The notes beneath the pieces were generated by a model. That model was given only the letters and a program-made list of their open reading frames with translations, was not told the origin of the DNA and ran no database searches. From Arenicola marina (Eukaryota > Annelida > Polychaeta > Arenicolidae), in assembly GCA_964019135.1 (NCBI GenBank), contig OZ025248.1, forward strand, positions 53,871,670 through 53,935,669: a stretch of 64,000 nt of DNA, written 5' to 3'. Within the stretch, counting starts at the first letter, position 1. Each line of letters begins with the position of its first letter. Made by a program: the position numbers and the translations under genes. Below, piece by piece: positions 22,101 to 32,103 of this stretch.

Positions 22101-24828
22101 AAAACAGGATGTAACAACTTCCGCCCATTTGGCTCAGTTTCAGACAGTTTTAGACGGAAATAAGGCCGATGACACGGCGAGATATATAGCCCCCCCCCCC
22201 CCACCCCCACCCCCCGCCACCACCCTGGTCGGCACACGGCCATGGGCGGCAGGGGAATCTCTTCACATCGGTATGATGTCTGGTAGAAAGCGAGTTTTGT
22301 CCTTCCACCGTCTTCATGGTGTTCGGGTCTCACAGATAACTGTCGACTACTCACATCAATTCTTGCTGCCCTGGGGGTTTGGGTGGGGGGGGGGAGAGTG
22401 CCCTCCACGCCATGATTCAGTTCAAGAAGGTTGCTTACTTGTTTGTGTTCTTTTGGGACACGGTTGGAAGCGATTACTGGGAATGCTGCTGTTTTCTCAG
22501 GGAAAAGTAGTTTTTTGTCCCTGTGGTGTTAATTAGACCGAAAATAATAAGTTGAAATAACATTACGCTGTAAGAGCAACAAGGTCTAATACTGCGTAGC
22601 CGGGTGACTTTCAATGAGTTATCACCTTATGTGTGCACAAATGGTGGATTAGCCCTTGTATAATAAAGCTCCCAAACGCTGGTCCTATATAAAGCACGGC
22701 TATTTATCCGGCGTCCTTATGACGAACATATTTAAACGCAAAACTTGTGCTGGGCATCGGGCAAATGTTGAATTGGCTTTCCGTTCCCGTCTGCAGGGTC
22801 AATATAAGCTTGTATAAATATATAGGATATCATGCTATTTAAAAAAGAAGGGGTGAAACGCTGTTGCGCTATACCTTTGTTAATACATGATTTGTTATGC
22901 GAATTATAATTACATCATCTGATTTTCTAATTTGTTACACGCAATGACATTGTGTTTACAGGTTCTGCGCCTACGACAAGGACGACCTTCATATATTCCT
23001 GGCGCCCATCGAACAGTGTTGCACGTAGGTAGCACACCAATAACAGCGAACTGACGCGGTCATTTAATGTCTCACACCCGCAACTGTTTAAATATTGGAA
23101 ATTTGACCAATTCTATTTAGTAATCGTTTCAACCACGACCCCTTTTTCGCCTTTTTTCTCTCAATCATCGGAGCAGAAATCTACAATTTCTCTCGATGTG
23201 CCCATCTGAGACTAAAGTTTTATCAAAAAACTTAACCAAAATTTTTTCTCAATAACCACAAAATCGCGCACTTTTCTCTCGCTTTCCATATCCCCACCAC
23301 TGTAGTAATGTAGTACCCCCCCCCCCCCCCCCGGGGTTTCAACATTGGGACTGACGTAACACATGGCGCGGTCTGATTATGGTTACATTACATTACCTCA
23401 ACCGAAGAATAGCGATTCTAAAGAATTGTTCAGATTGACAGATTCGGATTGGGTACAGTCCATGGTACGTCTAACAGGCCTGCCATTAGGATAGTTGGTG
23501 GGTCGAGTCAGGGAGCACGGTGGGGGGAAGGGTGGGGTCGAATAGTCGGGACACTTCCGTGTCAGACAATGGCCAGAACTTTTCCCGGTTTTGCTCACTT
23601 ATCGCTTCATACTTCATCTGGTCGTTGGTTCCGACATCAGTCGTTACTTACGGCCGACGGTGAGAAAAACAAAACAACTGATGGCGAAAGCCGTTTGCCG
23701 CCTGGGACCCCACCCCACTCAACAGCCAGTCTCGGCTCCGCTCGAAACAATGCCAGATTGGCATTCGGTAAAGGGGGGAATCAGATATTTTCTTTTTTTT
23801 AGACCGCGTTGTTAGTGAAATCTATTGCTGCACGATAGGACAATGGCCACCCGGGCAGCTTATTCAATGGGGGATGGGGGAAACGACAGGAGGTGGGGGG
23901 CGGGAGGGGGGGGGCGGGGAAGGATGGCAGGAGAGGGCAAGAGGAATAGTTAATAAGAGGATTATGCATGGCATGACCTATATTGTCCCCCAAAGATTGT
24001 TCAAATGTTATGTTTAAATGGTTAGTTGTTGTAAAGGCATGTACTTCACTGATATTGGATGGCCTTGCGCCTCCGAGCTATAAGAGAAGTAGGATCAGTG
24101 TTTTATTGTATGCCATGGCATTGCACAACCAGTACTACAATGATTTCTGTCTTGGGTAAACCAAGACAGAAATAGGGATCACACAAAAAGGACCAACTAA
24201 TTGACAAACTCCGCCATAACAGTTGGCATCGCTATACCGCTTACAATGGTGAATGATACTAAGTTATTCTTCCGGCTTACGCGTTGGTCTTCAGTACACT
24301 GCCTTTTTCATGAGTTTGTATAGTCTCTTGTGAATTCCGTACCACTTGTTTGTGCTGTGATTAATGACTCTTCCTTATCCACTCGTCTGCATTGGGTTTA
24401 AGCAAACACAAACCTAGAAGAAATGCATTTCCCGTCCCATCGGAATCCTATCCATCGCGGACAAAATCCTGGATAAAGAAAAATAACTCCTGGGATTTTT
24501 TCTGGACTCATTTCGGCAACAGACATAAGTCCTTGCAACCTTCCTTTCTGATGAAACTGAATGTCATTGAATCCATTCTCTTTTGTACCTATTACCGGAA
24601 ACCAGACTTCGGAAGTCGACCTGGGAGAGTCTGAACTCTCTGCGAGATGGCGCCCTGCGCCGACGCCTGCGGGAGGCCATGCAGACCGACCCCATCGCTC
24701 CCATCCTCGACGACATCTGGTATCCGGTACTGGAGCGCCGCCTGGCGAGTGTGCTGGGACTGCTGCAGCGGTGCGCCGATGCCAATGGGGGGTGGGGAGG
24801 GGTGCTCGTGGAAGATACCGACGGGTAG
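3626..24828 (+). CDS. FAM20B: FAM20B-like secretory-pathway kinase (probable glycosaminoglycan xylosylkinase), 7 exons
   Basis: Joined exons are 3626-4149, 6192-6281, 7061-7173, 7794-7962, 8106-8309, 22962-23024 and 24606-24828: 1386 nt, 461 residues. Every intron is GT-AG and every junction keeps frame. Residues 15-29 form a hydrophobic signal anchor after a basic N-terminus, so the protein is a type II Golgi/ER lumenal enzyme. A stem region follows, then the kinase core: glycine loop LEGGQK (163-168), ATP lysine K172, AEIAAFH with glutamate E197, cysteine block C247/C252/C255/C262/C311, HFDTKHY with catalytic-position D343, LDHGRAF with metal-position D363, EQCC (384-387), then RKSTW. Known FAM20B phosphorylates xylose in the proteoglycan linkage region; FAM20C phosphorylates secreted proteins. 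The Cys-x-x-Cys block, STW and terminal VLVED favour FAM20B. The usual DRHHYE reads DTKHYT, so activity or substrate may differ. Sequons are at N244 and N307. Family assignment is strong; subfamily is by-eye memory. Confidence 0.85.
4432..5153. repeat. 27-bp minisatellite in intron 1, with higher-order period
   Basis: About 26 units of a 27-base motif containing TATAGACGTCAGGAGACAGG, each with a GACGTC palindrome. A 191-base higher-order block recurs: units with two extra bases create TGACGTCA at 4688, 4879 and 5070. Confidence 0.93.
5154..6191. other. rest of intron 1
   Basis: A GAGGGG-type run near 5377-5403 and a 21-base C-run at 5976-5996. Nothing else is recognised. Confidence 0.6.
6192..6281 (+). 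CDS. FAM20B-like exon 2
   Basis: Ninety bases between CTCAG and GTGATG. The first base completes codon W175. It encodes a lysine/glycine-rich link followed by IPTAEIAAFHFHR, which carries the conserved glutamate that pairs with the ATP lysine in this kinase family. It is too short to stand out as an open frame; homology and exact phase define it. Confidence 0.85.
7061..7173 (+). CDS. FAM20B-like exon 3
   Basis: Bounded by a GGCAG acceptor and a GTCAGT donor; 113 bases. It encodes IMGFRNTPYVTGRRVHLR and the following QEVLPVA stretch, which align with the ILGFHRAPLVVGR...IKPVA segment of FAM20B. The phase joins exon 2 (AG|A, arginine) to exon 4 (G|GG, glycine). Confidence 0.85.
7247..7316 (+). 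repeat. dispersed repeat family X, copy 1 (intron 3)
   Basis: It shares TGACTCACTCCGC, GGGCTCCATTATAT and GAGCTTGCGTAGCGCCACCT with the - strand copy at 58432-58594. It is a fragment lying within intron 3 of the kinase gene. Confidence 0.55.
7794..7962 (+). CDS. FAM20B-like exon 4 (cysteine block)
   Basis: The acceptor is a good polypyrimidine tract ending TTTCAG at 7793 and the donor is GTGAGT at 7963. It encodes GNETCVKARCYFC and then the ...GVIEVSLAYWIP... segment. This matches the family's GNNTCFYGKCYYC...EGSVTLWLPD region in spacing and cysteines, and includes an N-glycosylation sequon (NET). The C-x-x-C form is one reason to prefer FAM20B over FAM20C. Confidence 0.88.
8106..8309 (+). 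CDS. FAM20B-like exon 5 (catalytic aspartates)
   Basis: Acceptor TTTAG at 8105, donor GC|GTCAGT at 8310. It encodes WSQYGLNNRTYC, the helix LLDSAILDAIMYHFDTKHYT with the catalytic-position aspartate (residue 343), and LTVRLDHGR with the metal-position aspartate (363). The usual family motif around the first aspartate is N-x-DRHHYE; here arginine and glutamate are replaced. The last 20 bases of this exon and the donor are the seed of the large minisatellite that begins here. Confidence 0.88.
8290..14905. repeat. ~130-bp minisatellite seeded by the exon 5 / intron 5 junction
   Basis: About 50 units. Each unit runs: a copy of the exon 5 end and donor (GGCCGAGCGTCAGTAT), a C-run of 7 to 20, AATCACCCCTCCACACCCAG, CACGTG, CATGATGAAGTGAGGGGTAC, GGGTTAATATGTGGAGTAAG, then GGAGGGGGTGGTAGGCAACG. 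Unit length varies mainly through the C-run and a G-run. Units from about 14480 on are shorter and diverged but still keep the donor copy. The array starts within exon 5 and fills the first 6.6 kb of intron 5. Confidence 0.97.
14906..15809. other. intron 5 between arrays
   Basis: Unique-looking sequence with no exon-like frame and a G-run near 15045. Confidence 0.6.
15810..18745. repeat. 28-bp minisatellite in intron 5
   Basis: About 105 units of a 28-base motif based on ATGTATCATTTCATTGATGT plus CCTCAAGG. A distinctive multi-unit block (beginning CATTAATATTCTCCGG, with GACGTCCTC and ATTCCCCAGGATGAATC variants) recurs near 16128, 16664 and 17024 and in part near 17522, so the array grew by multi-unit duplication. 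Confidence 0.95.
18855..19106 (-). repeat. tRNA-derived SINE copy 1
   Basis: On the - strand the head reads GGTAGCTCAGTGGGTTAGAG (RNA polymerase III box A) with GGTCCGAGCCCC (box B-like), then a body shared with the copies at 20219 and 21747 (CTTCGCAA...GTAGGGGGT...CATTGACGCGATATGACC). The 3' end is a short AACC repeat. It abuts the end of the 28-bp array. Confidence 0.8.
19107..20218. other. intron 5 between SINE copies
   Basis: Contains a G-run near 19930. No further feature is supported. Confidence 0.55.
20219..20405 (+). repeat. tRNA-derived SINE copy 2 (5' truncated or diverged)
   Basis: It contains GTTCGAATCCC (box B) and the shared body CTTTCCTTCGCAATGTGTAG, ACATGGCTC and CGCGATATGACC. 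The box A part is not clear. It ends about 70 bases before the 34-bp array. Confidence 0.7.
20474..21632. repeat. 34-bp minisatellite made of two 17-bp halves, intron 5
   Basis: Alternating 17-base halves CTGATCACCTCGATGAA and CTGATCAGCTCTATAAA, about 68 halves in all, degenerate in the middle. Each half carries a TGATCA-type palindrome and every second half ends in TATAAA. Confidence 0.93.
21747..22012 (+). repeat. tRNA-derived SINE copy 3
   Basis: The head is AATAGCTCAGCGGGTTGGAG (box A) with GGTGGCTCGAGCTCCG (degenerate box B). The shared body CTTTCTTCGCAAGAAGTAAG, GACATGGCTC and GACGCGATATGACC follows, and it ends with ACAACCAACG. It starts about 115 bases after the 34-bp array. Confidence 0.8.
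22962..23024 (+). CDS. FAM20B-like exon 6
   Basis: A 63-base exon between TTTACAG and GTAGGT. It encodes FCAYDKDDLHIFLAPIEQCC, matching the family's SFG...LDERSILAPLYQCC block that follows the metal-binding DNG/DNA motif. Its first base completes the alanine codon split by the 14.7-kb intron 5. The alternative donor three bases downstream would bring in a TAG stop, so the donor at 23025 is preferred. Confidence 0.87.
23025..24605. other. intron 6
   Basis: A C-run of 17 at 23316-23332 and a G-rich patch near 23895-23920. No nested gene is recognised. Confidence 0.7.
24606..24828 (+). CDS. FAM20B-like exon 7 (terminal coding exon)
   Basis: The acceptor is CCAG at 24605. It encodes LRKSTWESLNSL, a helical segment with MQTDPIAPIL, RRLASVLGLLQRCAD and the C-terminal GVLVEDTDG, then TAG. 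These align block by block with STWNRLNYL, AHDPISPVL, QRLLSVLATVKQCTD and TVLVED of FAM20B. The polypyrimidine tract before the acceptor is poor, but the protein match fixes the boundary. Confidence 0.87.
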
Positions 24829-24900
24829 TCCCGCTGTGGGGGGGGGGCGGGGGTGTTGGTATATATATTGTATCCGTCACGGGGAATGTTCAAGGACGAC

Positions 24901-24906
24901 AATAAA
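24901..24906 (+). promoter_or_regulatory. polyadenylation signal AATAAA of the FAM20B-like gene
   Basis: Canonical AATAAA 73 bases after the stop codon, which would give a short 3' UTR. No competing signal is closer. Confidence 0.6.
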
Positions 24907-26459
24907 GCCTCTGATGAAGCTGGTTCTCCTCGTATTGGTTGTCGTGACACTTGCCGAATATTATATTTGTATTCAACTTTAACATGTAACATTGTTGCCC
25001 TTTAGTGCATATTAGATCGGTTCTTGGTGCTTTCATCGTTGAGAAAGACTTTGTATAAGGACGTCCTGCTGGCGTCCCATTGGTCATAATGGGGTCATTG
25101 TGTGTTGCCAGGTGACCGTCTGGTAAAATGGAAAAAAACGGTAATTCCATTAATCGCGTCAATTGGGAAGCACAGTTAATACTAGATCTGCTCGAGACCC
25201 AACGAGACGCGGACGATTATGCTGGAAGTCGATGCCGTTTCATCAGTATGGTATAAAGTATATGATATAGTAGCGTTTACTACAACAGGTTCTCCTTCAT
25301 AACAGCGTAATCGATCTGTCCCGGCTATATAACATTGGCCATGATTACCGGAAATAATCAATGATTACCCGTAACTTAGAAGTTAGATTCGAACGGGGGC
25401 TTTCGCTGCAATAGCATCGACGATGAATACTTTTTAAGCCTTGATGTACACAATAGCCAGGACAGCCCCATCCATGGCTCTTTGGTTTTCCTAGATTAAA
25501 TAAATTAAAATAAATTTGGTTTTCCCAGATTAAACATCCCTCTCCTGGCATGTTACTATGTTTGCCTGTGTTCCCAGAAAACTACATTGCCCACACAAGT
25601 ACGTTGTATACTGCCAGTACTAAAAAAAAGTGTCCCGTGTTAACTTTTTGTAAGGCTCTATGAGCCTTTTTGGTCGGCAGTAGCTGTATATGTCGTGTCA
25701 GAGAGTGCGCCGGGGCTTCCAAACACTCTAGTTGAGTGGAGTCTTCAGACAGCTATGCGTCTGAAAGAGTCTGACAGGGGGCTCCAGTGTCCAATGTCCA
25801 TTTTTTCAAAATTCTCAGTCGAATGTAGATTTTTTCACGACGTTCCGCGTCACTTTTTGGCTAAGTTCCATGACATTTAAAAAAAAATCTGTGTCTATGT
25901 CGATTTTTGAGATCCTCCGTGTCGGAATTTTTGGGGTCAATGTCGGATGTCGATTGTTCAAATATGCCTGTGTCGCGTGTCGCCATTTACCCCTTTCAGA
26001 CCCCTGCAGATGTCCGAAGTCTAGCAGTCTGAGCTGGGGAGCCGACATTACTCATGTGGCTCAGCACCGCACCACGGCGCCAGCCAAGCAGGCGATGTGA
26101 CACATTCCTCTGTATTTATATATGCAACAACTAGCGATAAGAAAGTAAAGATTAACCGGTACACCGCCGGCAGTTCTGGCAGCCATTACTATGTTAAATA
26201 ACAAAGACCGACACGAATCGATTTACATGTAAACCTGGCATTTGGTCTTGTTTTAAAATCCTTCCATAAGACGTGAATTGGTAATAAATGTCCACACTAT
26301 ATCAGATTATATATTCTTTGTTTTTGTTGCTTTTAACATTATCTGTGCAATCACGCTTGCTTTAGGTCATCACACAATTTTAAGCGACGTCGAAAACCAG
26401 GCTAAGTAATGTCATCAACGTTCTAAGTTTTAAGGCTTATCACGCACGAAAAGGGGCAG
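24907..26459. other. intergenic downstream of the kinase gene
   Basis: No gene, RNA or tandem array recognised. A 42-codon frame at 25128-25256 is too short to call. Confidence 0.5.
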
Positions 26460-26700
26460 GGGCGCCAAACTTGCGACCGGGGGGGGGGGGGGGCAGGGGG
26501 CTCTCAACAAAACTAGGACCGGGGAATCCATCAATTTTTGCGACCGGTGGGAGGGAGGTCCACGCCACGCCGCCTCAGATGGCGTTCCTCCTCAAAAAGA
26601 AGGGGGGAGGCGGGGGGGGGGGGGGTCCACGCTTCAGATGGCCTAAATTTTGCATTGAAAAACGGCATTCTTCCTCAAAAATAGGGGGGACCCCTTACTG
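26460..26700 (+). repeat. dispersed G-run-rich element (family Y), copy 1
   Basis: It contains GCCAAACTTGCGACCGG, a G-run, TTGCGACCGG, GTCCACGCC, GCCGCCTCAGAT, CTCAAAAA, a second G-run and GTCCACGCTTCAGATGGCC. The same blocks occur in the same order on the - strand at 63340-63560. Confidence 0.7.
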
Positions 26701-26715
26701 CTTCACTGGCCCCGT

Positions 26716-26945
26716 CGGTATTATAAGCAGGCGGAGTGAGCGGCAGACGAACAGGTCGTAGGTTCGGGCCCTGTGCTATGCATCACCCATCCCCATGTCA
26801 TCCAGATTCTCGGGAAATGGACGTCCTGTCAGGTCCCACGGCGATCTCTCTCGACCAGGACACATCCTCCGCCGCCTTCTGGAGATCTGTGAAATCTCCC
26901 CCGGAACGTAAAACACCTCCAACCCGAGTCCTGATGGGGTAAAAA
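26716..26945 (+). repeat. possible SINE remnant
   Basis: CGTAGGTTCGGGCCCTG resembles a polymerase III box B preceded by AGCAGGCGGAGTGAGCGGC. A SINE-like body follows, ending CGTAAAACACCTCCAACC. There is no second copy in the window to confirm it. Confidence 0.3.
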
Positions 26946-27801
26946 CTCCCCTCACTCCAGCATAGGTCAGTTCATTATGTCGTCAGTAAGCGGCAACTCC
27001 TGAAAAGTGCGGCAAACAACGCTGGCTTGTCCAACGACCCTTGACAGGGAGAAGTTATAGTACCTGGGTGGTGGCTAGGCTTACACTGAGGGGTAAAACT
27101 GATGTAGAAAACGTACAAAGAGGCAAAAGTAATGTATGAAAACGTACAAAGGGACAAAAGTTATGTCAAAACCTTACAAAGGACAAAAGTGTTTCAGTTT
27201 TTTCTTCACGCTTATTTTCGGTTTGAGTTTCCGCGATAAACATACTGACGCGGGTGGTTTGTTCCAAGTGAACCCGATCTCTTTGACCGATGTGCCTAAG
27301 ATAACAAGATAAATCGAGCACTGTAAAATTCCTCGGTTGCGCGCGAGATGAAGGGCATTCTACCCTTAAAAAGTACCCCTCCCCTCCCACCTCGTGCCTT
27401 CCACCCACTAACCTAAGTCGTCAGTTTGTGGAGCCCCCATCATTACGCACCCGCCTTTTTCTTCCCTCCACATCCCCACCACCGCCACCCGACCTCCCTA
27501 AACCGACCACGACCGGAAGTACGTCCCCCTGGTGGCCATCATTCGTCGTCATATTGTGACGTTTTGTGGTGAGGACGTGTTTAGTGTTTAGTGTCTGAGT
27601 TGAGGTTTGGGTTGAGATGAGTGCGCCTTACATGGTAGGCTTCAGAAAGGTACGTTGTAATTTAGTGGAAAAAGCGATGAGTCAACATCATCAAATGCCT
27701 CAATGGCCATTTAATGTGTTAACAAATGAACCGGCACTTTAGCATTTATTGTAACATCGGTGACACAAGCTTACACCGAATCTTCTTAGAATATTTAGTA
27801 G

Positions 27802-28001
27802 NNNNNNNNNNNNNNNNNNNNNNNNNNNNNNNNNNNNNNNNNNNNNNNNNNNNNNNNNNNNNNNNNNNNNNNNNNNNNNNNNNNNNNNNNNNNNNNNNNN
27901 NNNNNNNNNNNNNNNNNNNNNNNNNNNNNNNNNNNNNNNNNNNNNNNNNNNNNNNNNNNNNNNNNNNNNNNNNNNNNNNNNNNNNNNNNNNNNNNNNNNN
28001 N
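27802..28001. other. assembly gap (200 N)
   Basis: Exactly 200 consecutive N, probably a fixed-size scaffold gap. The order of sequence on either side depends on the assembler. Confidence 0.99.
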
Positions 28002-28418
28002 ATAACCTTGGTTTCAATTGCGAGCGTGTATTTTTCTTCGGCGGTTCACTTGTGGCTGACTAATGACTGGTTTTCAGCAACACGTCACTCCGCAACGGAA
28101 GAAATCAAAGGAAAAGAGTCTTTAAAATTATCTGCTTTGCTGAAGTAGCGACGTACACAATCACCGGGGCACGATCAAACCCTTACTCATCAGAGGCGCG
28201 ACCCTCGCACGGAAAACCCCCTACCTGCCTACCGACCCCCTACACGCTCTCCCACCCCCCCACCCGCATCGAAATGGTAACCCCAATTCATATACCAATG
28301 GGGAAACACCCTCCCTCCCTCCCCAAACCCCCCGACGATGGAGTACCCTTTCGCCCCCCCCCCGCCTCTCCACCACCGAGATAGAAGCCCCCCCCCCCCC
28401 TGCAACCTGCACCTTCTC

Positions 28419-29275
28419 CAGACACCACCAATATCGTAGACAGGGTACCCCCTTGTCCCCGCCTGTGCCGCCCCCCTCCCCAGACACCACTGATGGGGGT
28501 ACCCCCTTGCCCCCGCCTGTGCCGCCCCCCCTCCCCAGACACCACTGATAGGGTACCCCCTCGCCCCCGCCTGTGCCGCCCCCCCCCCCCTCCCCAGACA
28601 CCACTGATAGGGTACCCCCTCGATCCCGCCTGTGCCGCTGCCCCCCTCCCCAGACACCACTGATAGGGTGCCCCCTTGTCCCCGCCTGTGCCGCCCCCCT
28701 CCCCAGACACCACTGATAGGGTACCCCCTCGATCCCGCCTGTGCCGCCGCCCCCCTCCCCAGACACCACTGATAGGGTGCCCCCTTGTCCCCGCCTGTGC
28801 CGCCCCCCCCCCCCCTCCCAAGACACCCCTGATAGGGTACCCTCTTGCCCCCGCCTGTACCGCCCCCCCCCCCCCTCCCCAGACACCACTGATAGGGTAC
28901 CCCCTTGTCCCCGCCTGTGCCGCCCCCCCCTCCCCAGACACCACTGATAGGGTACCCCTCGCCCCCGCCTGTGCCCCCCCCTCCCCTGACACCACTGATA
29001 GGGTACACCTCGCCCCCGCCTGTGCCCCCCCCTCCCCAGACACCACTGATAGGGTACCCCCTCGCCCCCGCCTGTGCCGCCCCCCCCCCCCTCCCAAGAC
29101 ACCACTGATAGGGTACCCCTCGCCCCCGCCTGTGCCCCCCCCCCTCCCCTGACACCACTGATAGGGTACCCCCTCGCCACCGCCTGTGCCGCCCCCCTCC
29201 CCTGACACCACTAATAGGGTACCCCCCTTGTCCCCGCCTGTACCGCCCCCCCCACCCTCCCAAGACCCCATTGAT
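28419..29275. repeat. C-rich ~53-60-bp minisatellite
   Basis: About 15 units containing GACACCACTGATAGGGTACC, CTCGCCCCCGCCTGTGCC and a variable C-run of 6 to 13 that changes unit length. All long frames here, mostly on the - strand, are glycine/arginine or proline artefacts of the repeat. Confidence 0.93.
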
Positions 29276-30660
29276 AGGGTACAGTTCCACTCCCACCCAC
29301 GCCCTCTGTGCCCCCATCCCCCCGCCTGCGGAGTAGGCCCGCAGAGAATATTTAAAAAACGCTTCCCATTAAAACGCTCGGTTTGTTGCGTTCCTCGGTT
29401 AGCATGTCGGAAATATTTGACATGTCTTGCGGCAAACCAAGGGGTATCGGGGGGGTGTGCGTGGGGGCGGTGGCCGGAGAGTCTAGTAGCTGTTGTGGAA
29501 CTAATTTCCAGTGGATGGGTTGCTTGCGATAGCAAATGGTTTCGTGTGTGGTGGGTGGGGTGGGGCGGGGGGGGGTGAGGGTGGTAGGGGTGAGGGTGGT
29601 GGGGGGGTGGTTGGTGGGTTGTGGCGGGGGGGGGGGTGCCATTTGGATTGGCGACCTGACGCCCGATTACTACAGCTGCCCGTTGCCTGGGTCTGGGTTA
29701 TAAAATACAAGTCCATGCACCATGGGCAGACAGACGGGAGGAGTGGCGAAGGTGGGTGGGGGGGGGGGGGGAGCGGTGGGGCGGGGGGGGGGGGGAGGAG
29801 GCGCGGGACCTATCTGGCTTGCGGGGCGGGGAGGGAGGAGGGGCGTGGAGTCCTCGACCGAGGGTCGGCGCGGGGCGCGGAGGGGGAGGGGTAGGGTAGG
29901 AGCAACCTCCCTGGAACCCGTGCGTGCAATAGGCAGCCGCATTCTTGGGCCCGAGCAACATACTCCGGACATATACGTGTGTGTAAATCTGTACTGGCCC
30001 TCCAGAGACAGCTGGCGTGGGCCTGCTCCGGAACAACCCTTCGAGCCACCCACCCACCCACGCACTTCCCTGCCCCCTTCCTCCCTTTCATTCCGCTCCG
30101 GGTCCCGAATCCTGAAGACAACCAGTCGTTCCGGATCGTCGTGACCATCACCGCGTCCTCCTGGAGCGAGCGAGCGAGCGAGCGGAGCCGGCTGATCGAT
30201 CAGCCGTCTGGATAGCCGTGTACCGGCCATCGGTATCATTGGGATCTGGCTTCCGGATCTCAATGCGGAATCACTGGACAGCGCCTGTTCTGGATCTAAT
30301 GGCGGCGGCAATGGTGGCATGACGGAGTGATCGCCTAGCTGCCGCGGTGTTCAATGTTCATGTCATCATGGCCAGGCCGGAACAGGCCAAGCCGGGCTTT
30401 CAAGTTTAACAGAACATCTTGCTGACCGTAGAGCCAGTGAGTGAGGCGAGTTCTGTGTATGTTTGAAGTCCTGATCCCGACCTCCAGCCGCCGCCATCGT
30501 CAAAGCCCTTGACGCTCTCCAGATGTACTTCGATCAGGACTGCTTGGGCGCCGGACTCGATCTGTAGAGGATTATATCCAGGGCGTATCCATACGAATTT
30601 CTGTGACCACAGACCCAGAGACGTATAGCGTTCCGGAATACCAGCCCACAGTGAGTGTAT
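29276..30660. other. GC-rich unclassified region
   Basis: Strong G-runs at 29565-29640 and 29755-29800, a (GAGC)n run near 30165, and an 18-base perfect palindrome at 30189-30206 (CGGCTGATCGATCAGCCG). It could be a CpG-rich regulatory stretch; no gene is seen. Confidence 0.4.
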
Positions 30661-30968
30661 GATTCCGGAAAGGGAGTCAATTCCTGCCTAATATTACAGA
30701 TATAACCCCAAAACACGCCTCACAATTTTTAACCCATACATTAATTTTAATCGACAAATCCCGAAGAACTGTCGGGGACATATTATATCCGGAAGGGACG
30801 TACGCCATCGTGAGCCGAGGTGGCTGCTGCGCTGGAGCAATTCCCGGTGTCATTGATCCAGATCTCCGGGCTTCCACAGTCCAATCAATTAAGGTGAGTC
30901 CACCAATGGAAATGCACGACTTGCTCACGTCATGTGGCGGATTTCACGAACGCAATTTAGACGGCTAA
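30661..30968 (+). other. exon-like open stretch, unknown
   Basis: Open for about 100 codons after a TGA, ending in TAA near 30968, with no early ATG. The translation includes GDILYPEGTYAIVSRGGCCA and IPGVIDPDLRASTVQSIK, and a good GTGAGT donor falls after QSIK at about 30894. It could be an internal exon or chance. I recognise no domain. Confidence 0.2.
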
Positions 30969-32004
30969 AGTGACCATGTAAATTATGTGCGATTTTAGCC
31001 GACTAAGCCCCGCAGTCGGCTAAACTATGTACGCGAAAAAAAGCCGTTGATCTTCATTTGTCAGTTGAAGGTTAATTGTTGTGGATGGAACGCCTATCCG
31101 ATATTAATCACATGTGTATCGTATATTGCACAGTTATTGCTGGGACTCGCCATCAATGAGGTTCTGACGTGACCGCTTCATGGGGCGGGGATATATTTGG
31201 TAAGCCCCCACCTCTCCCCCACCTTTTAAGTTAATTACCCCCTAATGGAAAGAGGCCAAACAGTCACTATGGTTTACATATCACATCGCTTGCCTGAAAC
31301 GTAATTAAAAAATTCAAGGACTATAATTCCGTGACGCCTTGTCGTTAGAGACGACTCGAGACAGGCTGTGACCCGCCACTTCACACCAGTCCTATTATTA
31401 CTACTACATGGGTCTAATAAACACGGTGACAAGGCCAACGCTAAGTGGCCACTGTGAAGTAGTGGCGTATGAATACACGAGACGGTTGTTGTGGGGTCGG
31501 TTGGTGGGTCTATCTAGATGTAGACGGGTTACCGGGTCCGTACGTTGCATGGCCGCTCTCTGTCTGCATGTTTCGGTCGGTTCTCGCAGTTTTTTCCGCG
31601 GTCTGAAGAAGTGAATGAATAGGCCACTGAAGTGGGTGTATAAAATAACTACTTGATTCGCCGGCCGGCGGCTCGGCATGGCAAGTGGAGTTACATCAAC
31701 ACGAGGCACTGACCTAGTGAATACGCTGCTATCTTAGCCAATGGGCGGGGTCGCATGTGTAGAGGACGGCGACAGGGGGTAGTATTGGGAAGAGGGGGGG
31801 GGGGTGTAAGGGGGCGGCGGCCGGAGGAGGGCGATATAGTCTAGGGGTTACCGGTTTTGGTTGGTACACTTTCGGTCTGGAGGATTCTCAGGCATCGGTT
31901 GAGCTCCCAGTATTCGGTGTCTTCAGTATTTGGTCGGAATATTTTGATACAAATCGCCACTGGACGCTGGACCCTCCCTTTCAGACCCCTATACAGGAAT
32001 CATG

Positions 32005-32055
32005 TACCTGGTACATGGTACATAGTGCATGGTACGTGGTACATGGTACACGGTA
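32005..32055. repeat. short GGTACATGGTACATA-type repeat
   Basis: About 50 bases of a degenerate 9-base motif (GGTACATGG/GGTACGTGG). It is rich in GTAC palindromes. Confidence 0.75.
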
Positions 32056-32103
32056 GGCCTCCACGAGATATCAATTGATAACGAACGCAAAGGATTATTT
32101 TAA

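Noticed and set aside
25128-25256. 42-codon frame beginning MEKNGNSINRVNWEAQ
   Set aside because: Looks protein-like but is too short, with no family, conserved motif or convincing splice context.
28221-29578. Glycine-rich 319-415 codon frames on the - strand
   Set aside because: Frames read through a C-rich minisatellite with indels in homopolymer runs, and several overlapping frames are open together.
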